Origin: a bacterium
Lineage (GTDB): Bacteria > Bacillota_I > Bacilli_A > Izemoplasmatales > Hujiaoplasmataceae
Direction: 5' to 3'
NCBI GenBank assembly: GCA_030684695.1
Contig: JAUXXX010000072.1
Location: forward strand, 1-32,346
Length of the DNA: 32,346 nt
Part shown: positions 14,924 through 23,992 of the stretch, one piece after another
Position numbering within the stretch: position 1 is the first letter of the stretch
How the letters are laid out: each line of letters opens with the position of its first letter
Notes under the pieces: generated by a model
Seen by the model: only the letters and a program-made list of their open reading frames with translations
Databases searched by the model: none
Told to the model about the DNA's origin: nothing
Program-made: the position numbers and the translations under genes

Positions 14924-17797
14924 GTGGACTTAATCTCCCAATTAGAACTAGCTAAACAAGAAAGTACTGCTGATGATCGATTGATTCATTATCAATCCAT
15001 CATCGAAGAGGCACTTCGAAATAAGCAAGAACAGGTCGTAAAAGAAGCGGCCTATTTGATATTGAATCATTATAAAGATGCTCAAATGCATGATGAAGTA
15101 ATTGCTTATGCCAAACAACTTATTCAACGAAAATATATTGAGGATTATCAAACACTCATTAAAATATCAGATCAATGGATTCAAGCTGCTTTAAAAAGTG
15201 AAGATTATCTCGAAATGGAAGAAGCCATCGCCTTTAAGGAACAATATTTAGGGCACTTTCCCAAAGAGCAAACCATGCAAGCTTTTTATCGTGCGGTGGC
15301 TTATGAAGGTCAAAAAAAGTACTCCTTAGCGATAGAATCCTTGCTACTTGTTCCTGATACGTTGTCGAATGCAAATCTCACTTCTAAATATCTGAAATTG
15401 ACGATGCTTTACGTAAAAACGAAAAACACATCACTTGCTAAAGAAGCATTTCAGTTCGCCTTACTATATGATCCACAATGCAAAAACGAGATATTTGATT
15501 TAGCTCGATGTGATTTGTTTGCTTCGTCTGGAGAATACCTTGATGCCTTGCATTCATTTGAGGCTTTCTTTGTAAAAACTAATCAAAAACTTCGGTATTT
15601 AGACCGATACATCGATATCAACTGTGAATTGAGTCGATTCGACGAGGCTCTTCGATTTGCAAAAGAGTATGAACCAAAAATGGCTCAATCTTTTTCAAAA
15701 AATTACCGCATTCAGTTTTATGAAGCCATTATTCGGTTAGCTAAGCTTATAAAAGATCACGACTTGTTACAACATGCACAACACCAGTTTGAGCAAATTT
15801 CTTTGCGTACCATTGAGCAAAAATCCATTGATGAAGTACTACATCTTTGGGCAGAAAACAAGACTATATATGAAAAAGAACGCGATATAGCACTTGATAT
15901 CTTTCGCTTATTAAGCTCTTTTTTTCCACATGTTCGATTTGATTGGATTGAGTCTATCGGAAGTGGTTTTGCAGTTTACCATTTTTCCAAAGACCGTTTA
16001 TATGAAAAGAAAATTAGTAATAACGACTTTATTCAATGTTGTGTTCAAATGCATGGTGAGACATTGGTTGTTCATCACTTGGATTATCCATCACTACACG
16101 ATTATTGGAACGAAGAGACAATCTTGCTGGATTCTAATTATGCATTAATCAAGCCAATTCATTACGAATCTGGGAATATCGGTTTTTTTGTGGCAATTGC
16201 AAATAAAGATACAGTATATGACACATTGCTTTCGACTTTTTCAAGAGCGAAATCGCTTTTTGCTTTAAAACTTCATCATCATCGGATCATGAAACAATTA
16301 CGTACTTCAAAGAATCAATTAATGGATGTTTTAACCAAGCAAACGATTCTTTCTATACGAATTAGTGCCGGATATGTATTTTTTGAAACCACTCTTTCGA
16401 GAGATGAGCTTGGCTTTTTTGCAGATATTGTTTCGTTTGAAACATTTCAAAGCCGATTTAGAATGTCAAACACGGTGTATTTAGACGAGTTAATGCATGG
16501 CAAAATTGCAAAGCTCATTATGATGGATGGAAAAAATCACTTGCATTTTTATCAAGTCTATTCCTATACACAAGAAGACTCCATCCATCTATATTTGATA
16601 GAACAGAAAGCAAAAGAGGATTATTCTGTTGAAACAGACTCTACTCGTCCATTTACTCATGTAAAAGAACTTTTAAACGAAGTAAAACCACCCATATCCA
16701 TTATTCTAATTTACAAAGGTGCTTTTTCTCATTTGCCTTTTTTGTTTCAGCAACAACTTCAACTTCGATTTGAAGAGTTCATTCGCAAAGCCATTGGTGC
16801 CTATCATTCAACCTCTGTTACTTTGTTTTCAGGGTTTAGAGCAGAAATTGTGAAGTCTACAGATAAACGAGTATTAACAAGAATGGTAAGACAGATTCAA
16901 GAGTGGTGGAACGATGAGTGTTTACAAAACGCACCTACTTATTCAAATCAAACTCTTCAATTTGCTATCATTCCACTGATAAAAGAAAAAAACATCGATG
17001 TACTTTCAGAAGCCATTGAAGTCTTGTTATTACGCCCTTGGAATGATTTCTTTGTATTTCTAGATAAAGATAGTCTTGAAACTTTAGCGCGTTCTAGTGC
17101 GCAATCTACACGTGTAGAAGAATGGATGAAAAGCAACCGACTTCCAATTTCTTATCAAGCGTTCTTTGAAACGAATACCAAACGGTATTGTTATTATCAA
17201 TTATCAATTCATGATGGACTTGAGAAAGAAGAGATTCTTCCCATAACCATCAAACGCTATCTTCTTCAAGAAAAACTAGATCAAGCTTTGTGGAAAAAAG
17301 CGTTAAAAGAGATTGAACTCTTTTACAAGCAAACAAAAAAAGACATTTCCTTTTGCATTCCACTTTCAGTAGAATCTTTTTCGAGATCAACCAACTCTCG
17401 ATTATTTGTCAGTGAAGTCAAACGTAAGAAAATTCCGCTTGATCATCTTGTCTTACTCTTTGATTTGCGAGATCAAGAAATCAATCCAATTTTTATTGAA
17501 GAATGTCATTATGCTCAAGAAAAAGGGTTTAGAATTGAATTTAAGGTTGATTCTAGCATCTCTTTACGCTATATACACTCTTTTTCAACAAAGTATCGCT
17601 TCCGTGTAGAAGATGAAGTAAGTTTCTCATTTTTGAAAGAACATCTCTATTCGTTGACACTCCCCAATCCTGAGTGGATTCTTACTCAACAAGTCAATAC
17701 ATCAAAAGAAAGCATGTATGTCATTTTAAAAGAAGAGATTCATGATTCCGTAGAACAATTAATTTCTTATCACTTATCACGAATGGAAAAGAAGTAA
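14924..17797 (+). CDS. Large TPR-GAF-PAS-like protein with degenerate GGDEF and EAL domains
   Basis: I do not recognise a named gene. Of 957 residues, about 1-320 are helical repeats of TPR type (for example MQAFYRAVAYEGQKKYSLAIESLLLV). About 325-455 look like a GAF domain ending in a long helix, and about 475-560 like a PAS domain. Residues 575-710 follow GGDEF topology, but the signature is SGFRAE (S636 onward) instead of GGDEF. Residues 740-930 follow EAL topology: ISYQAFFETNTKRYCYYQL places YQL (758-760) at the EAL position, then CIPLSVESF and LVLLFDLRD stand for the strands holding other metal ligands, which are also missing. No membrane segment is seen, so it should be cytosolic. Start is GTG at 14924 after GAAAGAGG. 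The domain calls beyond TPR are by pattern and are inference. Catalysis of c-di-GMP synthesis or breakdown looks unlikely; a sensor or scaffold role is possible. Confidence 0.6.
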   Translation: MDLISQLELAKQESTADDRLIHYQSIIEEALRNKQEQVVKEAAYLILNHYKDAQMHDEVIAYAKQLIQRKYIEDYQTLIKISDQWIQAALKSEDYLEMEEAIAFKEQYLGHFPKEQTMQAFYRAVAYEGQKKYSLAIESLLLVPDTLSNANLTSKYLKLTMLYVKTKNTSLAKEAFQFALLYDPQCKNEIFDLARCDLFASSGEYLDALHSFEAFFVKTNQKLRYLDRYIDINCELSRFDEALRFAKEYEPKMAQSFSKNYRIQFYEAIIRLAKLIKDHDLLQHAQHQFEQISLRTIEQKSIDEVLHLWAENKTIYEKERDIALDIFRLLSSFFPHVRFDWIESIGSGFAVYHFSKDRLYEKKISNNDFIQCCVQMHGETLVVHHLDYPSLHDYWNEETILLDSNYALIKPIHYESGNIGFFVAIANKDTVYDTLLSTFSRAKSLFALKLHHHRIMKQLRTSKNQLMDVLTKQTILSIRISAGYVFFETTLSRDELGFFADIVSFETFQSRFRMSNTVYLDELMHGKIAKLIMMDGKNHLHFYQVYSYTQEDSIHLYLIEQKAKEDYSVETDSTRPFTHVKELLNEVKPPISIILIYKGAFSHLPFLFQQQLQLRFEEFIRKAIGAYHSTSVTLFSGFRAEIVKSTDKRVLTRMVRQIQEWWNDECLQNAPTYSNQTLQFAIIPLIKEKNIDVLSEAIEVLLLRPWNDFFVFLDKDSLETLARSSAQSTRVEEWMKSNRLPISYQAFFETNTKRYCYYQLSIHDGLEKEEILPITIKRYLLQEKLDQALWKKALKEIELFYKQTKKDISFCIPLSVESFSRSTNSRLFVSEVKRKKIPLDHLVLLFDLRDQEINPIFIEECHYAQEKGFRIEFKVDSSISLRYIHSFSTKYRFRVEDEVSFSFLKEHLYSLTLPNPEWILTQQVNTSKESMYVILKEEIHDSVEQLISYHLSRMEKK

Positions 17798-17838
17798 TGG
17801 ATTACATATGGGATTAAACCAATAATTCACTCATACAT

Positions 17839-17847
17839 TGATATAAT
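17839..17847 (+). promoter_or_regulatory. Extended -10 promoter for the GH13 gene
   Basis: TGA-TATAAT at 17839-17847 lies 35 bases before the ATG. No clear -35 is seen, and no obvious operator in the 85-base gap. Confidence 0.6.
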
Positions 17848-17882
17848 AAAGTTATCTATGCGACACAAAGTGAGGATTTTCT

Positions 17883-19580
17883 ATGGAACAACATTGGTGG
17901 CAACAAACAAATATTTACCAAGTATATTTACGAAGTTTTTATGATTCAAATCAAGATGGAATTGGGGATATTCAAGGGGTCATTCAAAAACTGGACTATT
18001 TAAAAGGCTTAGGAATTGGTGTGATATGGATTAGTCCACATTATGCATCTCCAATGGATGACAACGGATACGATGTCAGCGATTTTTATCAAGTGAGTCC
18101 AGATTATGGAACCATTGATGATTTTAAAGAATTACTTGATAAGGCGCATTCGATGGGCATTAAAGTGATTACGGATTTAATCCTCAATCACACTTCTGAT
18201 GAACATCAATGGTTTGTAGCGGCAAGCAATCCCTTTCATCCTGAGCACCATAAATACCATGATTACTATATTTGGCAACCTCCAAAGAACGATGAACAAG
18301 GTCAAAAAATGCGTCCGACACGTTGGATGGGATGGTTTGGCAGTCCAGCATGGACGTATAACGAAGCAACAAATGAATACTACTTGCATATTTTTTCCAA
18401 AAAAATGCCTGACTTAAATTGGCGTAATGCTTCGATGCGTCAAGAGATGAAAGAGATGATTCGATACTGGATTCAGTTGGGTGTGGATGGTTTTCGGGTT
18501 GATGCATCCAATCATTTAGAAAAGAATTGGGAGTTTCCAGATGATTTTCCAGGGTATCACCATTTTTCAAGTTTACCAAAACACCATGAATATCTAAAAG
18601 AACTTGGGAGTGACATCTTTGTCCCAATGGATCTTCTGACGATTGGTGAATCCGGAGGAGCAAGCAAAGAAGAAGCTTTGCAATACGCAGGATATGGTTC
18701 CAATGAGTTTAATATGCTCATTCAATTTGGACATTGTTGGGCGGATGTTGACGACTCAAATTCAGTATTGATGGGCAAATGGGCTCAAGGAAAACTACGC
18801 TTATCTTCCATCAAAGAAAGTTTTCAAAATTGGTATGAGATGTTAGAAAATGTTGGATGGAATGTGATCTATTGGCATAATCATGACCAACCGCGCATTG
18901 TCAGTCATTATGGAAACGACTCGACTTACTGGTTTGAATCTGCTTCGATGCTTGCAGTTGCATTATATCTCATGCCAGGTACAGCAATTTGCTACCAAGG
19001 CGAAGAAATTGGTATGACCAACGTAGATTATCAAGAACTTAGTATGTTTAAAGACGTTGAAGTATTCACCGAATATCAAAATATGTTAGCCAAAGGTTTG
19101 AGTCACGAACACATAATGACCATCATTCGTGCAAGGTGTCGAGATAATGCAAGAAGTCCAATGCAATGGAGTGAGGCAGCATATGGAGGATTTTCTAAGG
19201 TATCTCCTTGGATGCCTTCCAATGGAAACTATTTGACTATCAATGTCAAAAACCAACTAAATCAACCTACATCCATTTTATCTTTGTATCAACATCTACT
19301 AAATCAACGATTGAGTAACGAAAATATCACACATGGCAAAATCACATTTTTAGATGTTTCATCACAAAAAGATTTTTCATATTTGAATACAGGAACAACA
19401 GAAGAATACCTCGTACTTTGCAACTTTACTTCTTCAAAAATAATGAAGTCTTTAAATGGACTAAATCTGGCGAATTACTCACTTATTTATAACAATTATT
19501 TTACCCTGCAAAATCTTGAAAATGAACAAGAATTATTACCTTATGAATCGCAGGTATGGAAACGAGTGATTTCACAATAA
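17883..19580 (+). CDS. GH13 alpha-glucosidase (MalL/TreC type)
   Basis: The enzyme belongs to glycoside hydrolase family 13, oligo-1,6-glucosidase group, cytosolic because there is no signal peptide. The N-terminus WWQQTNIYQVYLRSFYDSNQDGIGDIQG is diagnostic. Catalytic residues are the nucleophile D207 (GFRVDASNH), the acid/base E256 (TIGESGG) and D335 (HNHDQPR). DGIGD forms the calcium-type loop. A C-terminal beta domain ends the 565-residue protein. The residue after the nucleophile is Ala, which in this group goes with alpha-1,4 preference, whereas Val goes with alpha-1,6 bonds. Trehalose-6-phosphate hydrolase is a close alternative. No sugar transporter or PTS gene lies next to it. GAGGA is placed upstream of the ATG. 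Confidence 0.92.
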   Translation: MEQHWWQQTNIYQVYLRSFYDSNQDGIGDIQGVIQKLDYLKGLGIGVIWISPHYASPMDDNGYDVSDFYQVSPDYGTIDDFKELLDKAHSMGIKVITDLILNHTSDEHQWFVAASNPFHPEHHKYHDYYIWQPPKNDEQGQKMRPTRWMGWFGSPAWTYNEATNEYYLHIFSKKMPDLNWRNASMRQEMKEMIRYWIQLGVDGFRVDASNHLEKNWEFPDDFPGYHHFSSLPKHHEYLKELGSDIFVPMDLLTIGESGGASKEEALQYAGYGSNEFNMLIQFGHCWADVDDSNSVLMGKWAQGKLRLSSIKESFQNWYEMLENVGWNVIYWHNHDQPRIVSHYGNDSTYWFESASMLAVALYLMPGTAICYQGEEIGMTNVDYQELSMFKDVEVFTEYQNMLAKGLSHEHIMTIIRARCRDNARSPMQWSEAAYGGFSKVSPWMPSNGNYLTINVKNQLNQPTSILSLYQHLLNQRLSNENITHGKITFLDVSSQKDFSYLNTGTTEEYLVLCNFTSSKIMKSLNGLNLANYSLIYNNYFTLQNLENEQELLPYESQVWKRVISQ

Positions 19581-19590
19581 GTAAAATGCA

Positions 19591-19618
19591 TTGACATCTT
19601 ATAAAAATTTCATATAAT
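19591..19618 (+). promoter_or_regulatory. Strong promoter for the pot operon
   Basis: TTGACA at 19591-19596 and TATAAT at 19613-19618 with a 16-base spacer. Transcription should start near 19625, leaving about 98 untranslated bases before potA. Confidence 0.85.
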
Positions 19619-19624
19619 AGAATT

Positions 19625-19696
19625 GCGTTTGTTTTTTTGTGGTCTTCCCAGAAGTTTTCTGGCTTGTTCATCAATCGAATAAACGCTTTTATTTTT
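19625..19696 (+). promoter_or_regulatory. Structured potA leader, candidate attenuator or riboswitch
   Basis: The predicted 5' end of the transcript, GCGTTTGTT (19625-19633), pairs with AATAAACGC (19678-19686), nine pairs including one G-U. Right after it comes TTTTATTTTT (19687-19696), so the helix is also a terminator stem. Inside lies a second perfect hairpin, CCAGAA-GTT-TTCTGG (19648-19662). This closing-helix-plus-U-run plan is that of a leader controlling read-through. It resembles no riboswitch class I know. Function is inference. Confidence 0.45.
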
Positions 19697-19722
19697 GAAG
19701 TCTTTTAACATAGGAGGTTAAG

Positions 19723-20769
19723 TTGAAAAAACGACTGATTGTATTAAACCATGTAAAAAAATCTTTTGGAGACTTAACTGTTCTAGATGACTTCAATTTG
19801 TACATCAATGAAAATGAATTTATTACCTTATTAGGACCTTCTGGGTGTGGAAAAACAACATGCCTACGATTGATTGGTGGATTTGAATCGCCGGATGAAG
19901 GAACCATTGAGTTTGATGGAAAAGTCATCAATGATCTAGAACCAAATGAACGAGAAATCAATACTTGTTTTCAAAAATACGCATTGTTTCCCCATCTTAA
20001 TGTCTACAACAATGTTGCGTTTGGTTTAAAAATCAAAAAAGTTCCGAAAGCGGAAATTGAAGAACGTGTCATGCAAACACTAAAACTTGTGAAGTTAGAA
20101 GATTACGCTTCACGTAGTATTTCCACGTTATCTGGTGGCCAACAACAACGCGTTGCGATCGCTAGAGCAATCATCAACCGACCTAAAGTACTCTTACTGG
20201 ATGAACCTTTAGGTGCTCTTGACTTAAAACTCCGACAAGAAATGCAATACGAGCTCAAAGAAATGCAACGACAACTCGGAATCACTTTTGTCTACGTGAC
20301 ACATGATCAAGAAGAAGCACTGACTATGAGCGACGTAATCGTCATTATGAACGAGGGGAAGATTTTACAAATTGGTTCTCCTGAAGATATATACAACGAG
20401 CCCAAAAATCGATTCGTCGCTAATTTTATCGGTGAATCAAACATCTTTGAAGGAAAAATGATCGATGATTACTGGGTGCATTTTTGTGGACGAGATTTCA
20501 AGTGTGTTGACAAAGGCTTTGAGGAATTTGAAGAAGTTGATGTCGTGATTCGTCCTGAAGATTTTGATTTTGTTCCTCCATCCAAAGCAAAAATCGTAGG
20601 AAGAGTCGATAGTTTGATTTTTAGAGGGGTCCACTACGAAATCAACGTTATTGTGGATGGACATGAATATACGATTCATACGACGAAGTATCGTGAGATT
20701 GGAGACAAGGTAGGTCTAGCAGTGGAACCTGCAAACATCCACATCATGAAGAAAGAAGCGTCAAAATGA
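19723..20769 (+). CDS. potA: Polyamine ABC transporter ATP-binding protein PotA
   Basis: PotA powers import of spermidine/putrescine. The 348-residue protein has Walker [13 protein letters not shown]-loop [24 protein letters not shown] signature [14 protein letters not shown], Walker [12 protein letters not shown] and the H-loop VTHDQEEA, followed by a C-terminal TOBE-type domain with [10 protein letters not shown]. The start is TTG at 19723, set by TAGGAGGT ending 4 bases upstream; there is no ATG in the right place. It is the first gene of potABCD. Its TGA overlaps the potB ATG. The substrate is assigned from the whole operon, especially potD. Confidence 0.96.
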   Translation: MKKRLIVLNHVKKSFGDLTVLDDFNLYINENEFITLLGPSGCGKTTCLRLIGGFESPDEGTIEFDGKVINDLEPNEREINTCFQKYALFPHLNVYNNVAFGLKIKKVPKAEIEERVMQTLKLVKLEDYASRSISTLSGGQQQRVAIARAIINRPKVLLLDEPLGALDLKLRQEMQYELKEMQRQLGITFVYVTHDQEEALTMSDVIVIMNEGKILQIGSPEDIYNEPKNRFVANFIGESNIFEGKMIDDYWVHFCGRDFKCVDKGFEEFEEVDVVIRPEDFDFVPPSKAKIVGRVDSLIFRGVHYEINVIVDGHEYTIHTTKYREIGDKVGLAVEPANIHIMKKEASK

Positions 20770-21596
20770 AGACACTACGACGTTATTCTTTTCCTTACCT
20801 CATATGGATGATTCTCTTTGTTTTGGTACCAACGCTATTTTTAGTTGTTTTAGCTTTTAGTGATCTTTCCTTGTATCGACTAAGTGCGTTTTCGATTCGT
20901 TTCGATAACTTTGCTATATTTCAAGAAAGCTATATTATAACCGCTCTTTCAAATTCCTTAATTTATGCATTTGTTGTAACCATTCTTAGTTTTTTAATTG
21001 GGTATCCTGTTGCGTTCTATTTAACCACGCTATCCGAGAAGACAAAGAAAATATTGATTGCTTTGTTGATACTTCCATTGTGGACGAACATGTTGGTTCG
21101 AATCACGGCATGGGAACGTATCTTTTCACCAAACTCCATTTTTACAGATATATTCAATGTATCTATTCCGATTTTAGGAACACAAGCCGCTGTTGTTATC
21201 GGATTGTTAGCTTTGTACTTACCATTCATGGTATTTCCGATTTTTTCCGTTTTAGATAAACTAGATCCTAAAATGATTGAAGCAAGCAAAGATTTGGGTG
21301 CTAATGATACACAAACATTTATTAAAGTAATTTTTCCGCTTTCTTTGGGTGGCGTTGTGAGTGGATTCATCATGACGTTTTTACCCTCATTGACGGCATT
21401 TGCTTTACCAGAAACATTGGGATGGCGAAGAGTACCGATGATCGGTATGGAAATTCAAAAGAAATTCATTATCGAAGGGTTTCAAGCATTTTCCATCAAT
21501 CAAGGTGCATTAATCTCCATATTAATTATGTTATTTAGCATCGCCAGCTTTATCCTAATTACTCGAGTGGATAAAGAAGGAGAAACCCTGATATGA
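20766..21596 (+). CDS. potB: Polyamine ABC transporter permease PotB
   Basis: This inner-membrane permease of 276 residues has about six hydrophobic segments, starting with [21 protein letters not shown]. The cytoplasmic EAA loop that docks on PotA reads [22 protein letters not shown]. It is paired with PotC in the pore. ATGA overlaps at both ends tie its translation to potA and potC. The long first periplasmic-side loop and the segment [14 protein letters not shown] fit the PotB rather than the PotC type. Confidence 0.95.
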   Translation: MKTLRRYSFPYLIWMILFVLVPTLFLVVLAFSDLSLYRLSAFSIRFDNFAIFQESYIITALSNSLIYAFVVTILSFLIGYPVAFYLTTLSEKTKKILIALLILPLWTNMLVRITAWERIFSPNSIFTDIFNVSIPILGTQAAVVIGLLALYLPFMVFPIFSVLDKLDPKMIEASKDLGANDTQTFIKVIFPLSLGGVVSGFIMTFLPSLTAFALPETLGWRRVPMIGMEIQKKFIIEGFQAFSINQGALISILIMLFSIASFILITRVDKEGETLI

Positions 21597-22429
21597 TAAA
21601 CTCGAGATTAATGAAAAAGAAAAGCCGTCAAGGAGCAGGATTGCTCTTAACCATCTTATTGTTTGCCTTTTTGTATTTACCCATTATCATAATTTTCATT
21701 ATTTCGATAAATAACTCCACAAGGGGCTATCGCTTTGAAGGACTGACATTGAAATGGTATAGTGAACTCCTTTTTAACTTCAAAACTCCTTCCTCTGATC
21801 TAGTAATTTTTAGAGAAGCCATCTTTAATACGATTTGGGTAGCACTTCGTTCTACCATCATTGCGACCGTCCTAGGAACCATTTTTGCGATTGGAATCAA
21901 TGCTCTTGATAAAAAAAGACGTGTTCGCATGATGGTGTTAAATAACATTCCGGTGGTAAATCCAGATATTGTAACGGGAATATCATTAATGGTTGTCTTT
22001 ACTTTAATCAGTTTTAGTTTAGGTGAAACCACTGTTTTGATTGCTCATGTATTTTTTTCCATACCTTATGTAGTGTTGTCCGTTGTTCCGAAACTGAAGC
22101 GATTGGATCCGAATATGTATGAAGCAGCTCTTGATTTGGGCTGTAGTCGTCTTTGTGCCATTTGGAAGGTTATCATTCCAAATATATCCACTGGTATCAT
22201 CGGAGGTGCCTTAATTGCATTCACGATGTCTATAGACGATTTCGTCATCTCTTACTTTACTTCGGGAATTGATTTTGAGAATGTTTCTATTTGGTTATAT
22301 ACAAAAATGAAAAATCCTCAGAATTTAAATCCAACACTTTATGCATATAACGTGTTGATTATATTGATTACCATTGGTGTTATCTTATTTATTAGTCTGA
22401 AAAGAGATCGAAAGGAGAAACAAAAGTGA
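21593..22429 (+). CDS. potC: Polyamine ABC transporter permease PotC
   Basis: This is the second permease, 278 residues, about six membrane segments. The first, LLTILLFAFLYLPIIIIFIISINN, with the following TLKWYSELLFN, is characteristic of PotC. The EAA loop is EAALDLGCSRLCAIWKVIIPNIS, and the motif AFTMSIDDFVISYF near the end is conserved in PotC/YdcV permeases. The ATG at 21593 overlaps the potB stop (ATGA) and has AAGGAG about 9 bases upstream. An internal ATG at 21611 has no such site. Confidence 0.95.
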   Translation: MINSRLMKKKSRQGAGLLLTILLFAFLYLPIIIIFIISINNSTRGYRFEGLTLKWYSELLFNFKTPSSDLVIFREAIFNTIWVALRSTIIATVLGTIFAIGINALDKKRRVRMMVLNNIPVVNPDIVTGISLMVVFTLISFSLGETTVLIAHVFFSIPYVVLSVVPKLKRLDPNMYEAALDLGCSRLCAIWKVIIPNISTGIIGGALIAFTMSIDDFVISYFTSGIDFENVSIWLYTKMKNPQNLNPTLYAYNVLIILITIGVILFISLKRDRKEKQK

Positions 22430-23493
22430 AAAAATTTCTATTACTTCTTGTGGTAGTTTCTGCCACACTCGCCTTAATTGGCTGTTCACAAAAACCTAAA
22501 CTTTATGTATTAAACTGGGGGGATTATATGGACCCTGAACTCATCTTAGCTTTTGAAAAAGAATATGGAGTAAGTGTTTCATACAAACCAGCAGGTTCCA
22601 ATGAAGAAATGGCTACTTTACTTCAAGCGAGTACGACCACTTATGATATCGTCATACCATCTGATTACATGATTGATAAACTAGTCAAAGAAGATATGCT
22701 TCAACCCATCAATTTTGAATTATTAACAAACTTTGAGTCGCTTGATGTGATTGATAGGTTGTATGATTTATACGCTGCTACTAACATCGCTCCTTATGTA
22801 GTTCCTTATGCATGGGGCACCATTGGAATTTTGTATAATACTACAAATCCAATTCTAAAAGCACTCATTGAACAACAAGGATGGGCGGCTTTGTTTGAGT
22901 TTGGGTCTACTTACAAAGTGGGAATGTATGATTCTGCAAGAGATGCTGTTGCAGCTGCGTTGTTGTACAAAGGATTTCATGTCAATTCGTCCGATCAATC
23001 CGAACTTGACCAGGCAGAACAAGCATTAAAAGATGCGAACTTTAATGCGTGGGGAGAAGACAATCTCAAAGGACTTGTTATTTCTGGTAATCTCGACATG
23101 GCGCTTGTATATTCAGGAGATTATTTTTCGGAATATTATGTTGCTTTAGAAGACGGTATAGCAATTAATTTTGACTTTTACGTTCCCGAAAGCACCAATG
23201 TGTGGATGGATGCCATGGTCATTCCAAAAAATGCCCAAAATGTAGAATTAGCTCATAAGTTTATCAATTTCTTTTTAAGAGAAGACATTGCCATTGCCAA
23301 CTCGGATTATATTGGATACGCTCCTTGTTACACCAGTGTTTATGATGCATTGATTAGTGAAGAGTATGGTTATGATTTTGAGACGTTTAATCCATATCCT
23401 GCCGGAAGTGTTCGTCAAATGTATGTTTATGGAACCGATGATCGTCAATCTAAAATTATTGCAATCTTAAACCGAGCAAAAGCAGCGAGGTAA
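22426..23493 (+). CDS. potD: Polyamine-binding lipoprotein PotD
   Basis: This is the extracellular receptor of the transporter. The N-terminus is a lipoprotein signal, hydrophobic from residue 4 and ending in the lipobox LIGC with lipidated C20, so it is anchored outside the membrane. The mature part starts LYVLNWGDYMDPELILAFEKEYG, as in PotD/PotF. Aromatic and acidic residues that hold the polyamine in E. coli PotD seem kept: the N-W-x-x-Y near residue 30, PSDYMIDKL, and VWMDAMVIP. This supports a polyamine substrate rather than another amine. Length 355. It starts at GTG, overlapping the potC stop (GTGA). A strong terminator follows. Confidence 0.95.
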   Translation: MKKFLLLLVVVSATLALIGCSQKPKLYVLNWGDYMDPELILAFEKEYGVSVSYKPAGSNEEMATLLQASTTTYDIVIPSDYMIDKLVKEDMLQPINFELLTNFESLDVIDRLYDLYAATNIAPYVVPYAWGTIGILYNTTNPILKALIEQQGWAALFEFGSTYKVGMYDSARDAVAAALLYKGFHVNSSDQSELDQAEQALKDANFNAWGEDNLKGLVISGNLDMALVYSGDYFSEYYVALEDGIAINFDFYVPESTNVWMDAMVIPKNAQNVELAHKFINFFLREDIAIANSDYIGYAPCYTSVYDALISEEYGYDFETFNPYPAGSVRQMYVYGTDDRQSKIIAILNRAKAAR

Positions 23494-23497
23494 CAAT

Positions 23498-23525
23498 ACC
23501 CTAGAGGCGACTCTAGGGTTTTTTA
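23498..23525 (+). terminator. Intrinsic terminator of the pot operon
   Basis: ACCCTAGAG (23498-23506), loop GCGA, CTCTAGGGT (23511-23519), then a run of six T. It ends potABCD five bases after the potD stop. Confidence 0.93.
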
Positions 23526-23547
23526 TTGATTTGGCGTTTTCTTCTTC

Positions 23548-23576
23548 TTTTCAAGAGAAGGAATTTGTGATACAAT
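23548..23576 (+). promoter_or_regulatory. Promoter for nusB-xseA-xseB
   Basis: TTTTCA (23548-23553) and the extended -10 TGA-TACAAT (23568-23576) are spaced by 17 bases, about 30 bases before the nusB ATG. Two mismatches in the -35. Confidence 0.55.
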
Positions 23577-23606
23577 ACGTTCAATGAATAGCGAATTGAG
23601 GATTTT

Positions 23607-23978
23607 ATGAGCAGAACAAAACAACGTGAGTCAATTGTCATTAGTATGTATATTCAAAGTGTAGGTGGCGAAGTAGATTCGTCTCACTTTGACGATACAG
23701 TGAAGTACATTGTAAATCAAGTTACTCCTTATTTGCCAATCATTGATCGTATCATCGCTCATAATCTGGAAAACTGGACCATTGATCGACTAAATTATAT
23801 GGATTTGGCAATCATTCGGTATGCCACCTATGAAATGAAATATACAAAGACACCTGCTGAGGTTATCATTGACGAGGCAATAGAACTCACGAAGAAGTAT
23901 ACCAATCTTGATGATGGAAAAGCCAAAAGTTTTAACAATAAGTTACTAGATACTATTTATAAATACCTCTCTACCTAG
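23607..23978 (+). CDS. nusB: Transcription antitermination factor NusB
   Basis: NusB binds boxA RNA with NusE (S10) and helps rRNA transcription. The 123 residues form the all-helical NusB domain: SRTKQRESIVISMYIQS at the start, NWTIDRLNYMDLAIIRYATYEM in the middle, and PAEVIIDEAIELTKKYTNLDDGKAKSFNNKLLDTI at the end, the most conserved part. It opens a four-gene group nusB-xseA-xseB-recN. xseA starts within about 15 bases. Confidence 0.96.
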   Translation: MSRTKQRESIVISMYIQSVGGEVDSSHFDDTVKYIVNQVTPYLPIIDRIIAHNLENWTIDRLNYMDLAIIRYATYEMKYTKTPAEVIIDEAIELTKKYTNLDDGKAKSFNNKLLDTIYKYLST

Positions 23979-23992
23979 GAAGGATGATTCCT

